The notes beneath the pieces were generated by a model. The model was not told where the DNA came from, made no database searches, and saw only the letters and a program-made list of their open reading frames with translations. Below, piece by piece: positions 1 through 12,083 of a stretch of 64,000 nucleotides of DNA. The DNA is from Lethocerus indicus (Eukaryota > Arthropoda > Insecta > Hemiptera > Belostomatidae): the NCBI GenBank assembly GCA_019843655.1, contig JACDQD010000012.1:930001-994000 (forward strand), read 5' to 3'. Every line of letters begins with the position of its first letter. Position 1 is the stretch's first letter. Made by a program: the position numbers and the translations under genes.

Positions 1-1471
1 TACTGTATCACCGGCAGAATTCAAATCCAGTTTACTTTATCAGATATTAGGCTAGTGGAGGCAGGAAAACGCACGACTGAAATACGGTGTTACTGCTATT
101 ACTTTGGGGGGATAATGTTACTACACGAAACTGCCGCATACGTGAATATATTGATTGCAGCTGCCACCGGCAGTCAGTTCATCAGTCGGGGAACGGAAAG
201 GTAGAGGGGGGAGGACAAGGGAGGATTTTATTCGGCGACCAACAACGCCTCCGCGTTAACAACATTTCGGTGTTCCCCCGACGTACAATTTATTCTGTAC
301 CGCAAAATCACACATCTCCATCGGAGCTCTTAACAGAGCCCTATTCCTTAGTGGAAGACATTGTTGCCGGCCGATCCAATGAGAAAGCATTGTTGTGCGA
401 CAGACATACAAACAAATTTGTTTTGTTTTCAACAATGTTGCGCTCCATTGACCTGACAGGCGTGCAAACAAACATACGTCTTAGAATTTCAAGTACGTAG
501 ATTCGAATCCATTGCCCTACCCCCTCCTCCAGTACAAGAAATAACTTAAACTTATATTCCATAAAGCAGTTGCGTAGAAAAATAAATATACCTTTTTAAA
601 TATATTTATGAAAACTGGAATGCGGCTCTCTTTGACCTCGGGCGAAAAATAAACCTGACAGACGATAATTAACCATTACTACTGCGTTATTTGGAAGTAT
701 CTGGGAATTATAATAAAGCACTTTTCTCTCTCTCTGGCCATAAAGTATAATCAGTAACAGCTGTGATAATGAAGGCAGTGAAGAACACAAGTCATTCCCG
801 TTTGTTGCCGGGAGCACAATAGCGGTGAGCCGCGTCTCGGCAGGTGCTACTATAATGACTGGCCAGGGCATTGATTTAACCGTACAATTACACTCAAGTG
901 CGCATCTGTCGCTTAGAATCTCGCGAACTGCTGATTGTGGTCGAAAGAAGAACGAAAACAGGCGCCCAAAGGTGAACAAAGTACAGGTCCGCGCGGTATT
1001 TCGAGGGTTATAGTTAGCCGGGCTTTATAAATAGTCGGTCGGGAGGCCCCACGAGTGCATTGGTCTCGGCGTATACCGCCACCCTCCCTCCATCGCTCCC
1101 TCCCACCCTCCATCACCATCATCCAAACTCCCGCCTCTAGCGGTACAATTCACTTTCCGCTACCTTCGACACAGTTTCAAACACGCGCCATTCAAATACC
1201 GTGGCATTCCCCCAATCGGGGCGAACGTTTTATAAAATATTTTTACACTGGACAGACTCTTTGTCCAGTCTGGAACACATGCTTTCTGGTCCGCGAGGGG
1301 GACAGACACCTGTAAGTGGAGAAAAAGAACTCTAAAATCTAAAAATAAATGCGAAATCTAAAATAAAAATATTTTCAACTGACCATCTGAAACAACTATT
1401 ACTTTCACATACGACCAAGAAATGTGCTATACACGAATACATTTACAATAATATGAAACAAATAATAAATT
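1..1471. other. Non-coding stretch, no recognised gene
   Basis: I recognise no gene here. A 137-codon open frame at 87-500 on the plus strand overlaps two open frames on the minus strand and has no motif or family resemblance, so I do not call it. A TATAAATAG at 1026-1034 is followed by a pyrimidine-rich CCCTCC tract (about 1076-1136) and a donor-like GTAAGT at 1312-1317. This could be a fossil promoter plus first exon, but nothing confirms it. A perfect 8-bp inverted repeat (ACTGGACA / TGTCCAGT, 7-nt loop) lies at 1247-1269. Confidence 0.5.
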
Positions 1472-1543
1472 GTACTCACTAATACACCAACACCACAGAC
1501 TGTCCTTGGTACTCACCTGTAACAGAAAACATCAAAATATTAG
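1472..1543 (-). other. Putative recursive splice site with 37-nt RS-exon (copy B)
   Basis: Read on the minus strand, a CTAAT branch-like site (1539-1543) is followed by the pyrimidine tract TTTTCTGTTACAG. The acceptor AG is fused directly to GTGAGT, with the junction between 1517 and 1516. A second donor, GTGAGTAC, follows 37 nt later (1472-1479), bounding an RS-exon at 1480-1516. A fused acceptor and donor is the known signature of recursive splicing in long introns, and a short exon with a downstream donor is the RS-exon form described in vertebrates. It matches the site at 48962-49033 over about 58 nt with 9 mismatches and has the same 24-nt branch-to-acceptor distance. If joined to the Utx exon at 62717-62825 (phase 2), inclusion would give an immediate TGA stop. 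Alternatives are a coding microexon read in its first frame, or a transposon fragment that happens to carry splice signals. Confidence 0.45.
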
Positions 1544-3068
1544 TTTGCTTAATGGTCAGACAAATACAGTTATTAAAAAATTAGATAAGAACAAATAAAA
1601 AAGAATAACGTTATTAAATTATAACCAAATGCCGTATTAATCGCAGTAACAAAACTTCCTGGAGTGTCAAGTCCGAAATGTATAAATTACGCGGAAAATA
1701 AAATGAAGTACCAGTTGTAGTTGATTAATTGAAGTTAAACACATACCACTGGTCTCTTACTGGAGATAACCAATCAAACATAATTTCGCAGTGCAACACG
1801 TCAAATATCAATAAATGTCGATAAAACGCATTTACGGGTTCTATAAAATAGAGGAAATACAAGGTGGGCATGGGGTAAAGTAATCGGCTGCCTTCATGGA
1901 ACTGAACCGGCTCCCAGGGCTTTATCCCATACATGGGAGAGGGAATAAGGCGAGCGATCGTTTTTATAATATTCACTCCGAGCCAATTATCAGTCAAGAA
2001 ATTTGTCTTGAGTTTAATTTAAGTATAGAATTTAAAGTCTAGAGACAGGTGGTTGGAGCACACAAGAGTTTTTCCGATTCCCGACCCTCTTGTGTAACTG
2101 CAAAGCCTTTACGTCATTTGGGGGATTATTGTCTTCATTTCTTCCCTAGTTATAATGTGATGCAGAAAACTTACGACCAAACGGGTAGGGCAACCTCACT
2201 AGCGATTATTTAAGAAGAACAACAATATGAAGACCAAATATCCGATAGATATGGAAAATGTCATTCACAATAACGTGAATGAATGGTGCCCGAAACTAAT
2301 AGTTGTCTCAGATGGTGTACTGATAATATTTATTATCAAAAATTAATGCATACTTCTCGGAGTGAGTGAAATCTGGAGTTAGCAATTTTCCAAGCCGGAA
2401 CGCTGCAACCCTAACAGAATTAAGCCCGCCCACTTAAGCCCCATATCCCGGCTGTCGACCCGACAGAACAATTTGTCTCTTAACCGAGTCAAAAGGACAA
2501 ATGCCATTTAAGAAACTCCACTTCAATTTACGGTAAATCCGAAAGTCTACTTGACGTTGGCACTTCATTTAATTGGTGAGAGGGGGCGGGGATGAAAAAA
2601 ATATGTAGGAAAAAATGCAGGAGAGAGCCTGTGAAGGGTCTCCCGTGTCCTTTGAACGCTTAAAATCCGATTGTAAATCGAGGAACAAACCCGGCAATGA
2701 ACTCCTAACGACTCCCTAATCCGTTTTAAAACGGGAGTGGGTTCAATCGACCGAATTGAGACAGGGGCCGCGGGAGGGCGGGAAATTAATGGCATTTTCT
2801 TTCGCTTCCAATACGCCGAGCTTTGCTTTCTTCAAGTTTAAAACATCCCACCGTCCGCGATTTGGTTGGCAAAAACTCAACGAAGCCGGTTTCCCCGAGC
2901 CTCTAACCGTATCTCGAGTGTACTAGTCGATCGATTCCATGATAATTACCAATAATTATATTTCTGTTTATATTTTTGCCGTTGAAGAACTCAACTTACA
3001 CCAACATATTTAACACGGAAATAATATATGTCCGAATTGTATGTTTACCAATCGACAGTGGTATAAAG
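1544..3068. other. Non-coding stretch
   Basis: No gene or recognisable transposon. Short open frames occur on both strands without conserved motifs. A perfect 9-bp inverted repeat (ACACAAGAG at 2060-2068 and CTCTTGTGT at 2087-2095, 18-nt loop) could form a hairpin; its meaning is unknown. Confidence 0.5.
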
Positions 3069-3072
3069 TTAA

Positions 3073-3303
3073 CCCTCTATGGGCCGAATTTTTATTTTAA
3101 ATTCCAAAAAATTGGGAGAATGAAAAATCAGCAATTATAAACCTATTTATGCAAATTAAAAAAAATAATATTGATATTGGTTGTCTTGACAATGTTATAT
3201 AGGATAAAGATTTATCGGCCATCTCACGAAAAAAGCTATAATTATTTGGTAAAATCTCGATAAATTGAAATGTGACCGGAAAGTTACACTGGCCCATAGA
3301 GGG
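3073..3303. mobile_element. TTAA-flanked MITE, piggyBac-like, 231 bp
   Basis: The element begins CCCTCTATGGGCC and ends with the exact reverse complement, giving 13-bp perfect terminal inverted repeats. It is flanked by TTAA at 3069-3072 and 3304-3307. A TTAA target duplication with termini starting CCC is the signature of the piggyBac superfamily. The interior is AT-rich with no transposase remnant, so this is a non-autonomous miniature element that would have needed a transposase supplied elsewhere. Its ends differ from those of the piggyBac derivative at 43282-43966, so it is a separate family. Confidence 0.8.
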
Positions 3304-3307
3304 TTAA

Positions 3308-6270
3308 AAAGACGTGAAAACGATAAAAACGACAACGTAAATAGGTTTACATATTTACAACAATTAAATGTAGATTCGTGTATTCTACACGATTTTCTTT
3401 CATAATATATGTACTCTTTTCTTTTACCAAGCCAACTGCTCTTTGGGTGTAAGAGTCCGCCACAGCATAGTGACTTTCAGTCACGACTCAAATCCGAACC
3501 ATTTTGTAACTGAGTACATACAATAATAAAGCCCGAAGCTCCAAGTACAAGTTTAAGATCACACGATGAAACTTAATGATATTCCCAACCATCGCTGATC
3601 CCGTTATAAAAATAAGCTGCTACCAACGATTAATCGCTGGCTGTGAAGTCACACCAATTATTAACTCTTCAGAGCGCAAATCGGTCAATCGAGTCAAGGG
3701 CGAACGGTGAAGACCGCAGATTGCCCCATTATCCCTGAGTCCTCTGGGTTTCCCACGCGTCCCACACCGGCCGTCATCATCCAGGCCTCATTAGTGATGC
3801 ATCCCGCCCGGGGCCTGCATCTCCGATTTGAACTGCGCTCGTATTACACGGCAATTGCTTCTCGGCGAACCGAGGCTCGGAAATTACGTTGACCAGCCTC
3901 GATATTCCGCCGGATCGTGGGGAATGAAGGCATCCATTTCCCTTTTTAATTGCCAGTCGTGCTTCAGTTTACTGAAGTTTGCTTGAATTCACTTCGGATA
4001 ATCGTGTTCGCGGAACGAGCAGGTAATAACCTTTTCTTCGTCTTTTCTCTATTTGTATCTTATGACACTATGAGGTTTAACCAGTTCTACATTTTTGATA
4101 ATGGTCTTTCCTTCTTATGAATGCAATTTCGGGTTCTTTATCGAATTCAATTCTTATCGAATGAATATTTGTTTTTTGACAGGTGCGGCCTATGGCCCAC
4201 TTCATATAAAGTGGGTTTATACCAGTTGTATTTAACGTGGTAAATCGTGGCATGGGTTTTCTCTCAACCGAAAAATTTAAAAAGATACTAGAAACCTAAT
4301 GATCCTGGACGTGACTGAACGGCTCATTACACAAAATCATTAAACAAAAGAATGAATACTTAAATTGTTAAAAACCTATACGGACGTTTATGATTATGAG
4401 TACGCGGTAGACAGGAGGATAATATCAAAGGCCAGATATTAAAACTTCCAAAAGCTTCTTGTAGACAAATGTTTCAATAATTCGACAAGCGTTGTTCCGG
4501 TTCCGAGAAACACATTTTCCGCCCGAACGGTCCCAAGAGGGGAACTTCCGAACCCGGGAGGGGCCGGGCGACAGAAGAAAAGTTTTGTGAAAAGTAACTC
4601 AACTGTCTAGGAAATTGTGACGGGGTTTTCCCCCGAAAATAAAAAAAAGAAAACTTTCCCCGCGCCCCATACATTTGTCGAACGCCCTACGATTATAGAG
4701 AGTATAAATAGAGATAGACCGGCCAGAGACTTGACCCAACTGCAACTGCGAGTTTGCGAAATGCGGGTGACTGCAGCTTGACCAGTGAAAGTAGTTCAAT
4801 GCTAGGCCAAATCGGTTTCATAAGTCCCCGGTGCATTTCCAACTAGCATTCGTTTGCCCTACATAAATAGCTGGCATAATTTAAAGAAAAACAAAACTAG
4901 AAATGGTGCCCCATTTTTATTTATTATTTTTTAGTCACAGATACAGTAAAAAACTGCATTCGCATGCTACGCTGTAACTAATATTGCTGGTGTTGCATCT
5001 GAGTGCCTTCTTGATAGTGGGCTATTACTCTTTTTTTGGGGCCATACAGTTCAGGTCATTCTGACAGCCCCAAATCTACAGTATTATTACTCTATGACAC
5101 CTGTTGACAAGCTTAAAAAGGAGAAAATATACGGTCTAGCGTAGAAGAAAAAATATAAACTGACATATCGGAACAATCACTTTAATTTTAATGAAATCGC
5201 ACAGTCCCGTATCGGACACTTAAAAGATTTAAAAGCATTAAGGAGTAACAAAGATAAAGGGGTACTTCAAAATAATTACGCCTCACCAAATCGTACCAGC
5301 ATGACAAATTTCATACGGTAAAGGCGAAATTATTTTTTATATACACCTACCGTATTCCATTTTTATACGTAAATACAATGTAATAGATGTCTGGGATTTA
5401 GTTATACATTATTTATGTTAGTTGATGCGCAAAGAAAGACCAAAATAAAAGAGCCATAAACCCCCCATCTCCCATCTTCACTTAGTGGTTTATATGCAAT
5501 ATTCAATTCTATGACAAAATTGAGCCCGATAAGGAACAAGTGAAAATATTACTGTTTGTATTTCAAAATATATGTTTACGTTTTATAATTTAGAGAGTAA
5601 TCAGCTAAATAATGAGCATCGTCGGCGTCCAATTTAATACAGAAATTTGAATCTGCAAACTGTTTTAATTATATACAACTATAGAATAAAAAATATTAGC
5701 ACCTGGATTTTTTTTGAATATGCACTCACTATCTCAATGACCTCAAACGAAAGTTTTAAACCTCCAGGAACTAACTGCACTGAAATTCACAACGCAGCAA
5801 AGTGAACTAATAATTATATTAAAACCAACCTAGTGTAGAGTACCTGCACACATAACGCTGACTAACAGATATCCTATCAGTGTCGACCCGCCGCAAATAA
5901 CTCACTCAGAAACCCTCCCAGCGATCAGATAAGATTAGGCTCGCACAATCCAAATTAGTTTGGGAACACTGTTCAAACAACTAACCGGCGATTAAAAAAA
6001 AGAAATGAAAGCGATATATGGGCTGCATTAAAAAAGGAAAATTTTAAGTTATAAGTACCAAGGGGGAGGAAGGGGGGCGTTATACTCCCATAAGAGAGAA
6101 AAAACAGATATTTCAACTTCCACTCAGTCTCTTATCGGTTCATTGAGCGACGACTACTGTTTGTGACGATAGACTGTCAAAAATATCAGCAGTGTGGAAA
6201 AATTAGGAATAACATAGATCTGCTTGCAATAACAATGCTTTCTAAAATAGTTTAAATAGATTTCGCGCGC
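3308..6270. other. Non-coding stretch
   Basis: No gene recognised. A perfect 7-bp hairpin (CCCACTT, loop CATATA, AAGTGGG) lies at 4196-4215. The part from about 4860 to 5860 is AT-rich and otherwise featureless. The remainder has frequent CpG and no long open frame. Confidence 0.5.
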
Positions 6271-6337
6271 TTCTGTCTCCTCTCGCTGGTTCAGCCTATT
6301 GCTAGACCGGTTTCGGCCGCTCGCCATCTTCAGTAGC
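6271..6337 (-). repeat. Hammerhead-like dispersed repeat, best copy
   Basis: Read on the minus strand this copy carries, in order: GCTA, the core CTGAAGA, an extra T, GGC, a 5-nt loop, GCC, GAAA, then CCGGT, C and TAGC. This maps onto a type I hammerhead ribozyme: stem I GCUA/UAGC, core C3-A9, stem II GGC/GCC, core G12-A14, stem III ACC/GGU without a loop, and cleavage after C17. The single U between A9 and stem II is a departure from the canonical core. A shared tail of about 30 bp follows, with AACCAGCGAGAGGAGACAG as its core. About 17 more, mostly more decayed, copies lie in the window. Hammerhead motifs are known in Penelope-like elements and other retroelements, so a mobile origin is likely. 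Ribozyme activity is inference. Confidence 0.6.
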
Positions 6338-9300
6338 ACAGAAGAAGTCCAGACAGGGCAATTAGAAGTATGAAGGCATTCAATTCACGAGGACAACAGT
6401 GTTTGAAATAATTTGTTATGCGTAAATAGACCTTTTTCCACTAATTTTGAAAAGCAATCGACAATATCCAGGACGTCGGAAACTTTCTCGGTCTCTCGCC
6501 ATAGCCCGTGGCACATTTAGTCCATAGGATGATGAGTATTCTGCAATAGTAGGATATGTTCCTACCAGTTTAAGGTAGGATATGTTAATTATTATGAGAA
6601 AGGAAGGCGCCTAGGTGCTCCATTGAAACAGCGTTCCCGGTAAACATGAATGCGATTAGCACCCTGCTAACAATATCGGAATATTGACTCATGTCGGCTG
6701 TCAGTAACAGTGCTTAGATAAAATTATAATTCGTTTTTCGCCAAAACTGACAGTGACATGATACGTATACATCGCTAAATTGCTGGCAGTATCGACGATA
6801 GCAAGACATCTAACCGGAAAGAGACAATCCCTACTTAATTTAAAAAAACGGACGAAAAATCCCTCTTTTACCGACCTAGGGGTTTCTAGATAAATTGAAT
6901 TGAAAGATGCGAGGCCAAAAAGAAACGATAATTTTAAAATTAATAAGATGAACTCGTAGTTTTCCTTTGAAGAAGCAATCGGGCGGGGAATAAATGGGGA
7001 TGAGTAAGCGGAATTAAGCCCGTTTGTTGTGGATTAAGTGAATTGGCCCGTGTTGTGGGGGCTCGACTGTCATTGAACCCTAGGCCAGGACCGGTCTAGG
7101 AGAAGTAGGGGGACCGCCGGCGTCCGCGTGTTCTCCACTCGGGGAAATCAATAATAAAAACTCACACCGAGCTACAACTGGATTTACGACTCCTCTTCCA
7201 TCGTGCTCCTCCTAGCTCCCCGGGCGCCTCCTCCGGGGGCCGGCCATCTGTCCCAGTCACCTGCTCGCCGAACGAAGAAACCTGGCATAAATCGAGAAAA
7301 CTAGCAGGCATACTTCATTATTTGAGAATTATAGGGTAATTATTAAAACGTCTGTCCTCATGAACATCGAGTACGTTGCACCTTTCCAGAAAGAAAGATC
7401 CAGGCTTTCAATGGAAAGATGCGTGTTTACGAACCTGCACGTTGAGAAATTGTAAAACATTGATTTTTTTAAAACAAATATCGAAAAAAGTCGGTTCGGG
7501 CATTGTTGAAATGGTCCCCACTCATCGGCTTTGGGAAGAGGCACTCAAAAATGTTGAACTGGAGGGCCGAAATTTTATTTATCGACTCGAAGAGGACTTT
7601 TTAGTATAGAGGGCTGAACCCAAGGACACTACTTCGTACGATTACAGTATTGCACTCCTCGACAACATATCACAACTACCACTTAAGAACATATTATAAA
7701 TTTACAAGTGGGTACACTGACTTTTGAGACCATGCAGAGATGATTTTCCCTTCCTGGGTATCCCAGGGACGTTCCCACCTATTCGCTTCCCTCTATTGGG
7801 ACAGCTGTTGTTCCAACGAATCACTCGGAGCCTGATCCGGGCCGGTCTGGATGTAATTTGAGCCTTCGTAGAACAACACGGACAGCCGAACGTTATGGAT
7901 ACCCACGTGTTGAGGACGTTACCCTGATCCTAGAACAAGGGCTGACTCGAGTGCTACAATATGGCAAATAGACGTCAGAACTCTGTAGAATAGAGACCTA
8001 ATGCTTTACGGCTGAAACAATAATCGTTTCAGGGCTAAGTGGAGTCCTTAATTTAATGGCTAATTACAAAAGGTATTAGAGCCGAGAACGAGTCTACCTG
8101 ACATAAAATGGTGTGGCAATGATTTAAGGAATACCGTTAAACGAAGACGAAGGGGGAAACAACAATGACGCACTTCACTATATAAGAGTTCGCTCAATCT
8201 GTCATCCAGATATGAGTGTCATGACTGGCACCTAATAACCACGAAAAATGAATTCGCAACTCTGTAAAAAATACTAGAACGCAATTGGGCGCCATTTACT
8301 TTCAGTTAGTAATCGACGAAGGAATCCCAAATAGGAATTTCTCTATATAAGGTAATCCGAGTGTTCATCTCAAAGTGCGGAGTAGCAGCAACATGCTGTG
8401 AGGCTCGAACTGGAGAACCCGTCCTCCTATCCGAGCTTTTATCTGAGTCATTAGACCTCGGGATACAGCCGCCGAGCTCGTTTAGCATGCATTTCCCTTC
8501 AACCTCATACATTCACCGTTTCCCTGCCTGGAAACCGATTCAACGAACAATGCGAAATTGTCGGGGTTTCGTAGACCGCAATCACGTGTTTGGGGGGGGA
8601 AAGTAATTACAACAGGGGAGTCCGAGTCGCGAGGCGTAATTTTCGCCGGATAATAGTTTTAAAACACGTCTTTCTGTAATAGAAAACTCGAGTTTCCGCA
8701 AATACCGTTCAAATGGGAGGATCTAACCAAAATAGAAACGGCTAATTTCCGGTAGACACTTCAGGTGCAAAGAGAAAACCCCAGTATGAATGTTTTCTCG
8801 CTCTAGTCATTGCGAGTAAGGATCCTACAAGTTCTTCCTTAGAGTTGATACTTGGTCACTTTATTAAAATTACTACATGACTCTTTAACATACAGGGTAC
8901 TATAAGACGATAAAAAGTTCAATACACGCGGTAAGCCCAATTTTCCTTAAATTGAAAATTTGAATATGAAAATGAGTGGATAGAAAATCAATTCCAGGCG
9001 CCGCATAAATTTCAATAATTCAATTGTTTAAAAAAACTCGCCCGATGTTTCCCTTAAAATAACTGTACAGCTTTTTTTTTCAAGAGATTTAAGCAGCTGC
9101 CGGTACACGGGCGTATTTAAAAACGATTTACTGGGGAAAGCACCTGAACCTCCTCCTGCATGCATTTTACACCTTGTTCCTTGGACGCGATCATTGAATC
9201 TACATTTAATCAATGAGGTACCTCTTTTTTTTTAATAAAGAAACTTCTTGTTACGCTTCTGTTCCCCCCGAGCTACCGGGCCTTATAAAGAGCCCGAAGA

Positions 9301-12038
9301 GTAAGGTGTTTACCCAAGTTATAATAAACACGAGCGGGCACCTGTCCACCGGTCTCTAGAGACAGGTTCGAAGGAGTCCGTCTCCGTTAATTCAAGAAAC
9401 TCTCATCTCGATATCCGGCCCACCTGCCCGCCCCTTAAAACAGTAACACGTTTTAAGGGCCGTCTTAAGAGAATATAAAAACAAAACGAATGAGAAAAAC
9501 AGCCGAATATAAAAAGGGCGGCTGGAAATAAATTGGAAATCGACAATCGTGGACCAAAAGCCAGATTATACCATTAACGGCAGTATTTTGATAACTGAGA
9601 ATTCACGTGATATGACTATATCTAAATCTACCAATACAAAACATTACATAAACATGTACACAGGAGTCCCTCACCATATCTAGATCTGACTGTATCGCGG
9701 ATTTTTTAAAATATAAGCTCAGTACTTTACCGATTACCATTCTAACATTGCGCAAATCTTTTAGTCTTAATACTTATGTACATAAATATAGTAAGGCTCA
9801 TGGGCCGGAATAAATGTCAAAATCAACATTTTTGTATCGTTTACAATGTGTATTCATAGAAAAATAAAATATTTGTATTTGTTATAGCCCAGTACGCCCA
9901 CAGTTCGATTCTCCTGTAGAATCCCCACGGGTAAGTGACAGGTCTAGAATTCTATTTGACATTGGATTTTTTTTCCGACAGGCCAAGAATTCCAACTAGC
10001 ACGTTTCAGCGCGCTCCCCGTCGGCGGTCAATCAACACATCAAAATCGGGTTAATGAAAAACGTGTCCCGGGAGCGCCCTCTTATAGTTCGGCCCCGGAG
10101 TAATTGCAATTAAGCAATCTCCGGGTCTTTAATTAAGATCGAGAAATAGCTCGCTTTTTCCCGGCGGGCCGATAATCGGCCCCGGCCGGCTTCGTGAGCG
10201 GGCGCTGAAAAGTGTTTTAATCAAAATCAATACCGTTTAGAACCCGGTAAAGAATAAATAAAAATCCGTTTGCCGCGCTACTGACCTCCATCAAAGGCGG
10301 GCCGGGGCCTGTCATTACGCCGAGATGCAATTTCATCTTTTTTCCCTCCCACAGTTCTTTTTCTACTTCTTTTTGCTTTTCTGTTTCGCCCGTTCGAATT
10401 CCACGGCGGGGAACTCGTACCGTGTGAAAAGCCTGAGTATACCGTTCCGGAATGCATCGCCGGAGGCCAACGGTTTTAAATATTGGACTAAACAAATTTT
10501 AACCAAATACCGGGAAAGTGGAACGAGTATATCGGTGTTTGGAACGGTGTGAGGTAAAGAGGTTTTAAAACAGTGTGTTGGAGGCCGGCAGAGACAATAG
10601 GCCCCGGTACGAAATTCCGGGCGACGGGGTGCGATGCGAATATAAATTTGCGGCGTGACTCAGAGTTTTGGCACATTTTTGGCAACCGCCGTAACCCACT
10701 GGCAGGCCTTTATGCCCGCGGTAATAGGCTACAAAAACGGTAACAGTACCGGAGCGAAAAAAACAAAACAAAAATACACGAACAGTGAGTCACAAAGTAT
10801 TGCTACAACATTACAAACTCATTTCCTACCGGTTGCCATGACGAAAAGCTTCATTACATCAATGTTCACATATAGTATAGAGTATAGATAATGAAGAATG
10901 AAAGTAGACACTATAATTCTACCTCTTACTAAGGGGGTGGCGTTGGCGCATTTCTAACGCAATTTTGAGGAGAATGCGTCTACTAGTTAGGTCCAATATA
11001 CGAAATGTCAGATAGTAAGTGTTACGTCTGTCATGGAAATTTTCCAAGAATCTCTTATAATTTTATAACCAATTAAGACATAATAATAATTATTGTTTAA
11101 GATGTACCATTATGGCAACATACATTTAGTTCTTTTGTGACTACAACATAATTATCTACTTGTCGGATGGCGTTATAATATTTATCTGTTTTATTCGGTC
11201 TAGCTCAGGACCAATCAAACGATGGGTTTTGAAACATTCGAAGACTTCATTAGCTAATCATTAATGAAAAATGAGAACAACGCAAGTTAAATAATGGCCC
11301 GTTGTTGGTGGCGGGCCACTAAAATTCGGTATGCGGGGAAGCCTGTTTGGCACACCCCACCGTATCTACCGCCCCCTGCATAACCATCCCCCCGTAACTG
11401 TAATACGACACTGTTATGTCGCATTTCAGCCAACCCCCTTCTTAGTTACACATTCTCTCGAACGCCTTTGAGTCAGAGAAAAACTGTGAATTGAAACCAC
11501 TATCTGAGAACTGATCGTAAAGCATAACGCCTTCCCTTTTAACGGCCGGGAGTAACATTTACCGATGAAGTACCAAATAGTCGGCCGGGCATTAGACACC
11601 AATAATAACGCTCAACCTGGATATCCCGGGGCAAGTGCTGAACTATATACACTGAAAGTGAAAGCGCATTTATTTAGTTTTAGCCTTAAGGCTGGCCACC
11701 GAGCGTTGAATTTTGATTTAGACGGTACAGTTTTCCCGACAGTCGTTTGACTTCTAGCATTTAAAAGGTGGGGCAATACAACGTTCAATCCCAATAATAA
11801 TGCCACTAAAGTGCGATGTTACTAACATGGAAACATACAAGTGTAAACAGAAACGCTATCGGACAGTTACGCAGAAATAAATTATTACTAACTAGCTTCC
11901 GGTTAGATCGTGTAATAGCGTGGGGAGTACCTCGGGCAGAGCAGGTGTTCAACCCCTATCTGTTCGAGATTCTTCCTCTGTTTTTTGCTGAACACTTGAG
12001 CGAGTTCCAGTGACAAGGTCTATTCCCTTCCGCCCTTC
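6338..12038. other. Long non-coding stretch with small inverted repeats
   Basis: No gene is supported. A possible fragment of the hammerhead-like repeat (GGCC, ACCGGTCTAG) sits at 7084-7105 on the plus strand. A perfect 10-bp inverted repeat (CCCTTAAAAC at 9432-9441, GTTTTAAGGG at 9450-9459) and a 7-bp one (TGGCCCG / CGGGCCA, 11295-11318) could form hairpins. A GC-rich block at about 10160-10205 contains GGGCCGAT-A-ATCGGCCC. The sequence GTAGGATATGTT is repeated at about 6549 and 6575. Confidence 0.5.
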
Positions 12039-12083
12039 AGACCCGACGTTTCGGAACTCTTACTGGTTCCATCATCGGGGTCC
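12039..12083 (-). repeat. Second hammerhead-like motif, retroelement-type
   Basis: On the minus strand the order is GGACC, CCGATGA, T, GGAAC, an 8-nt loop, GTTCC, GAAA, CGTC, GGGTCT. This resembles a hammerhead core in which U4 is replaced by C. Stem II would be GGAAC/GUUCC, with a minimal stem III and a GUC cleavage triplet. The flanks GGACC and GGTCT can pair as stem I with one unpaired G and a wobble. The block GATGATGG...CCGAAACGTC is a common hallmark near the ends of some retroelements. It also has an extra T after the core A, as the other family does. No associated reverse transcriptase is visible nearby. Confidence 0.45.

Noticed and set aside
87..500. A 137-codon plus-strand open frame.
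   Set aside because: It overlaps two minus-strand frames, has no recognisable motif and no splice or promoter context that supports it.
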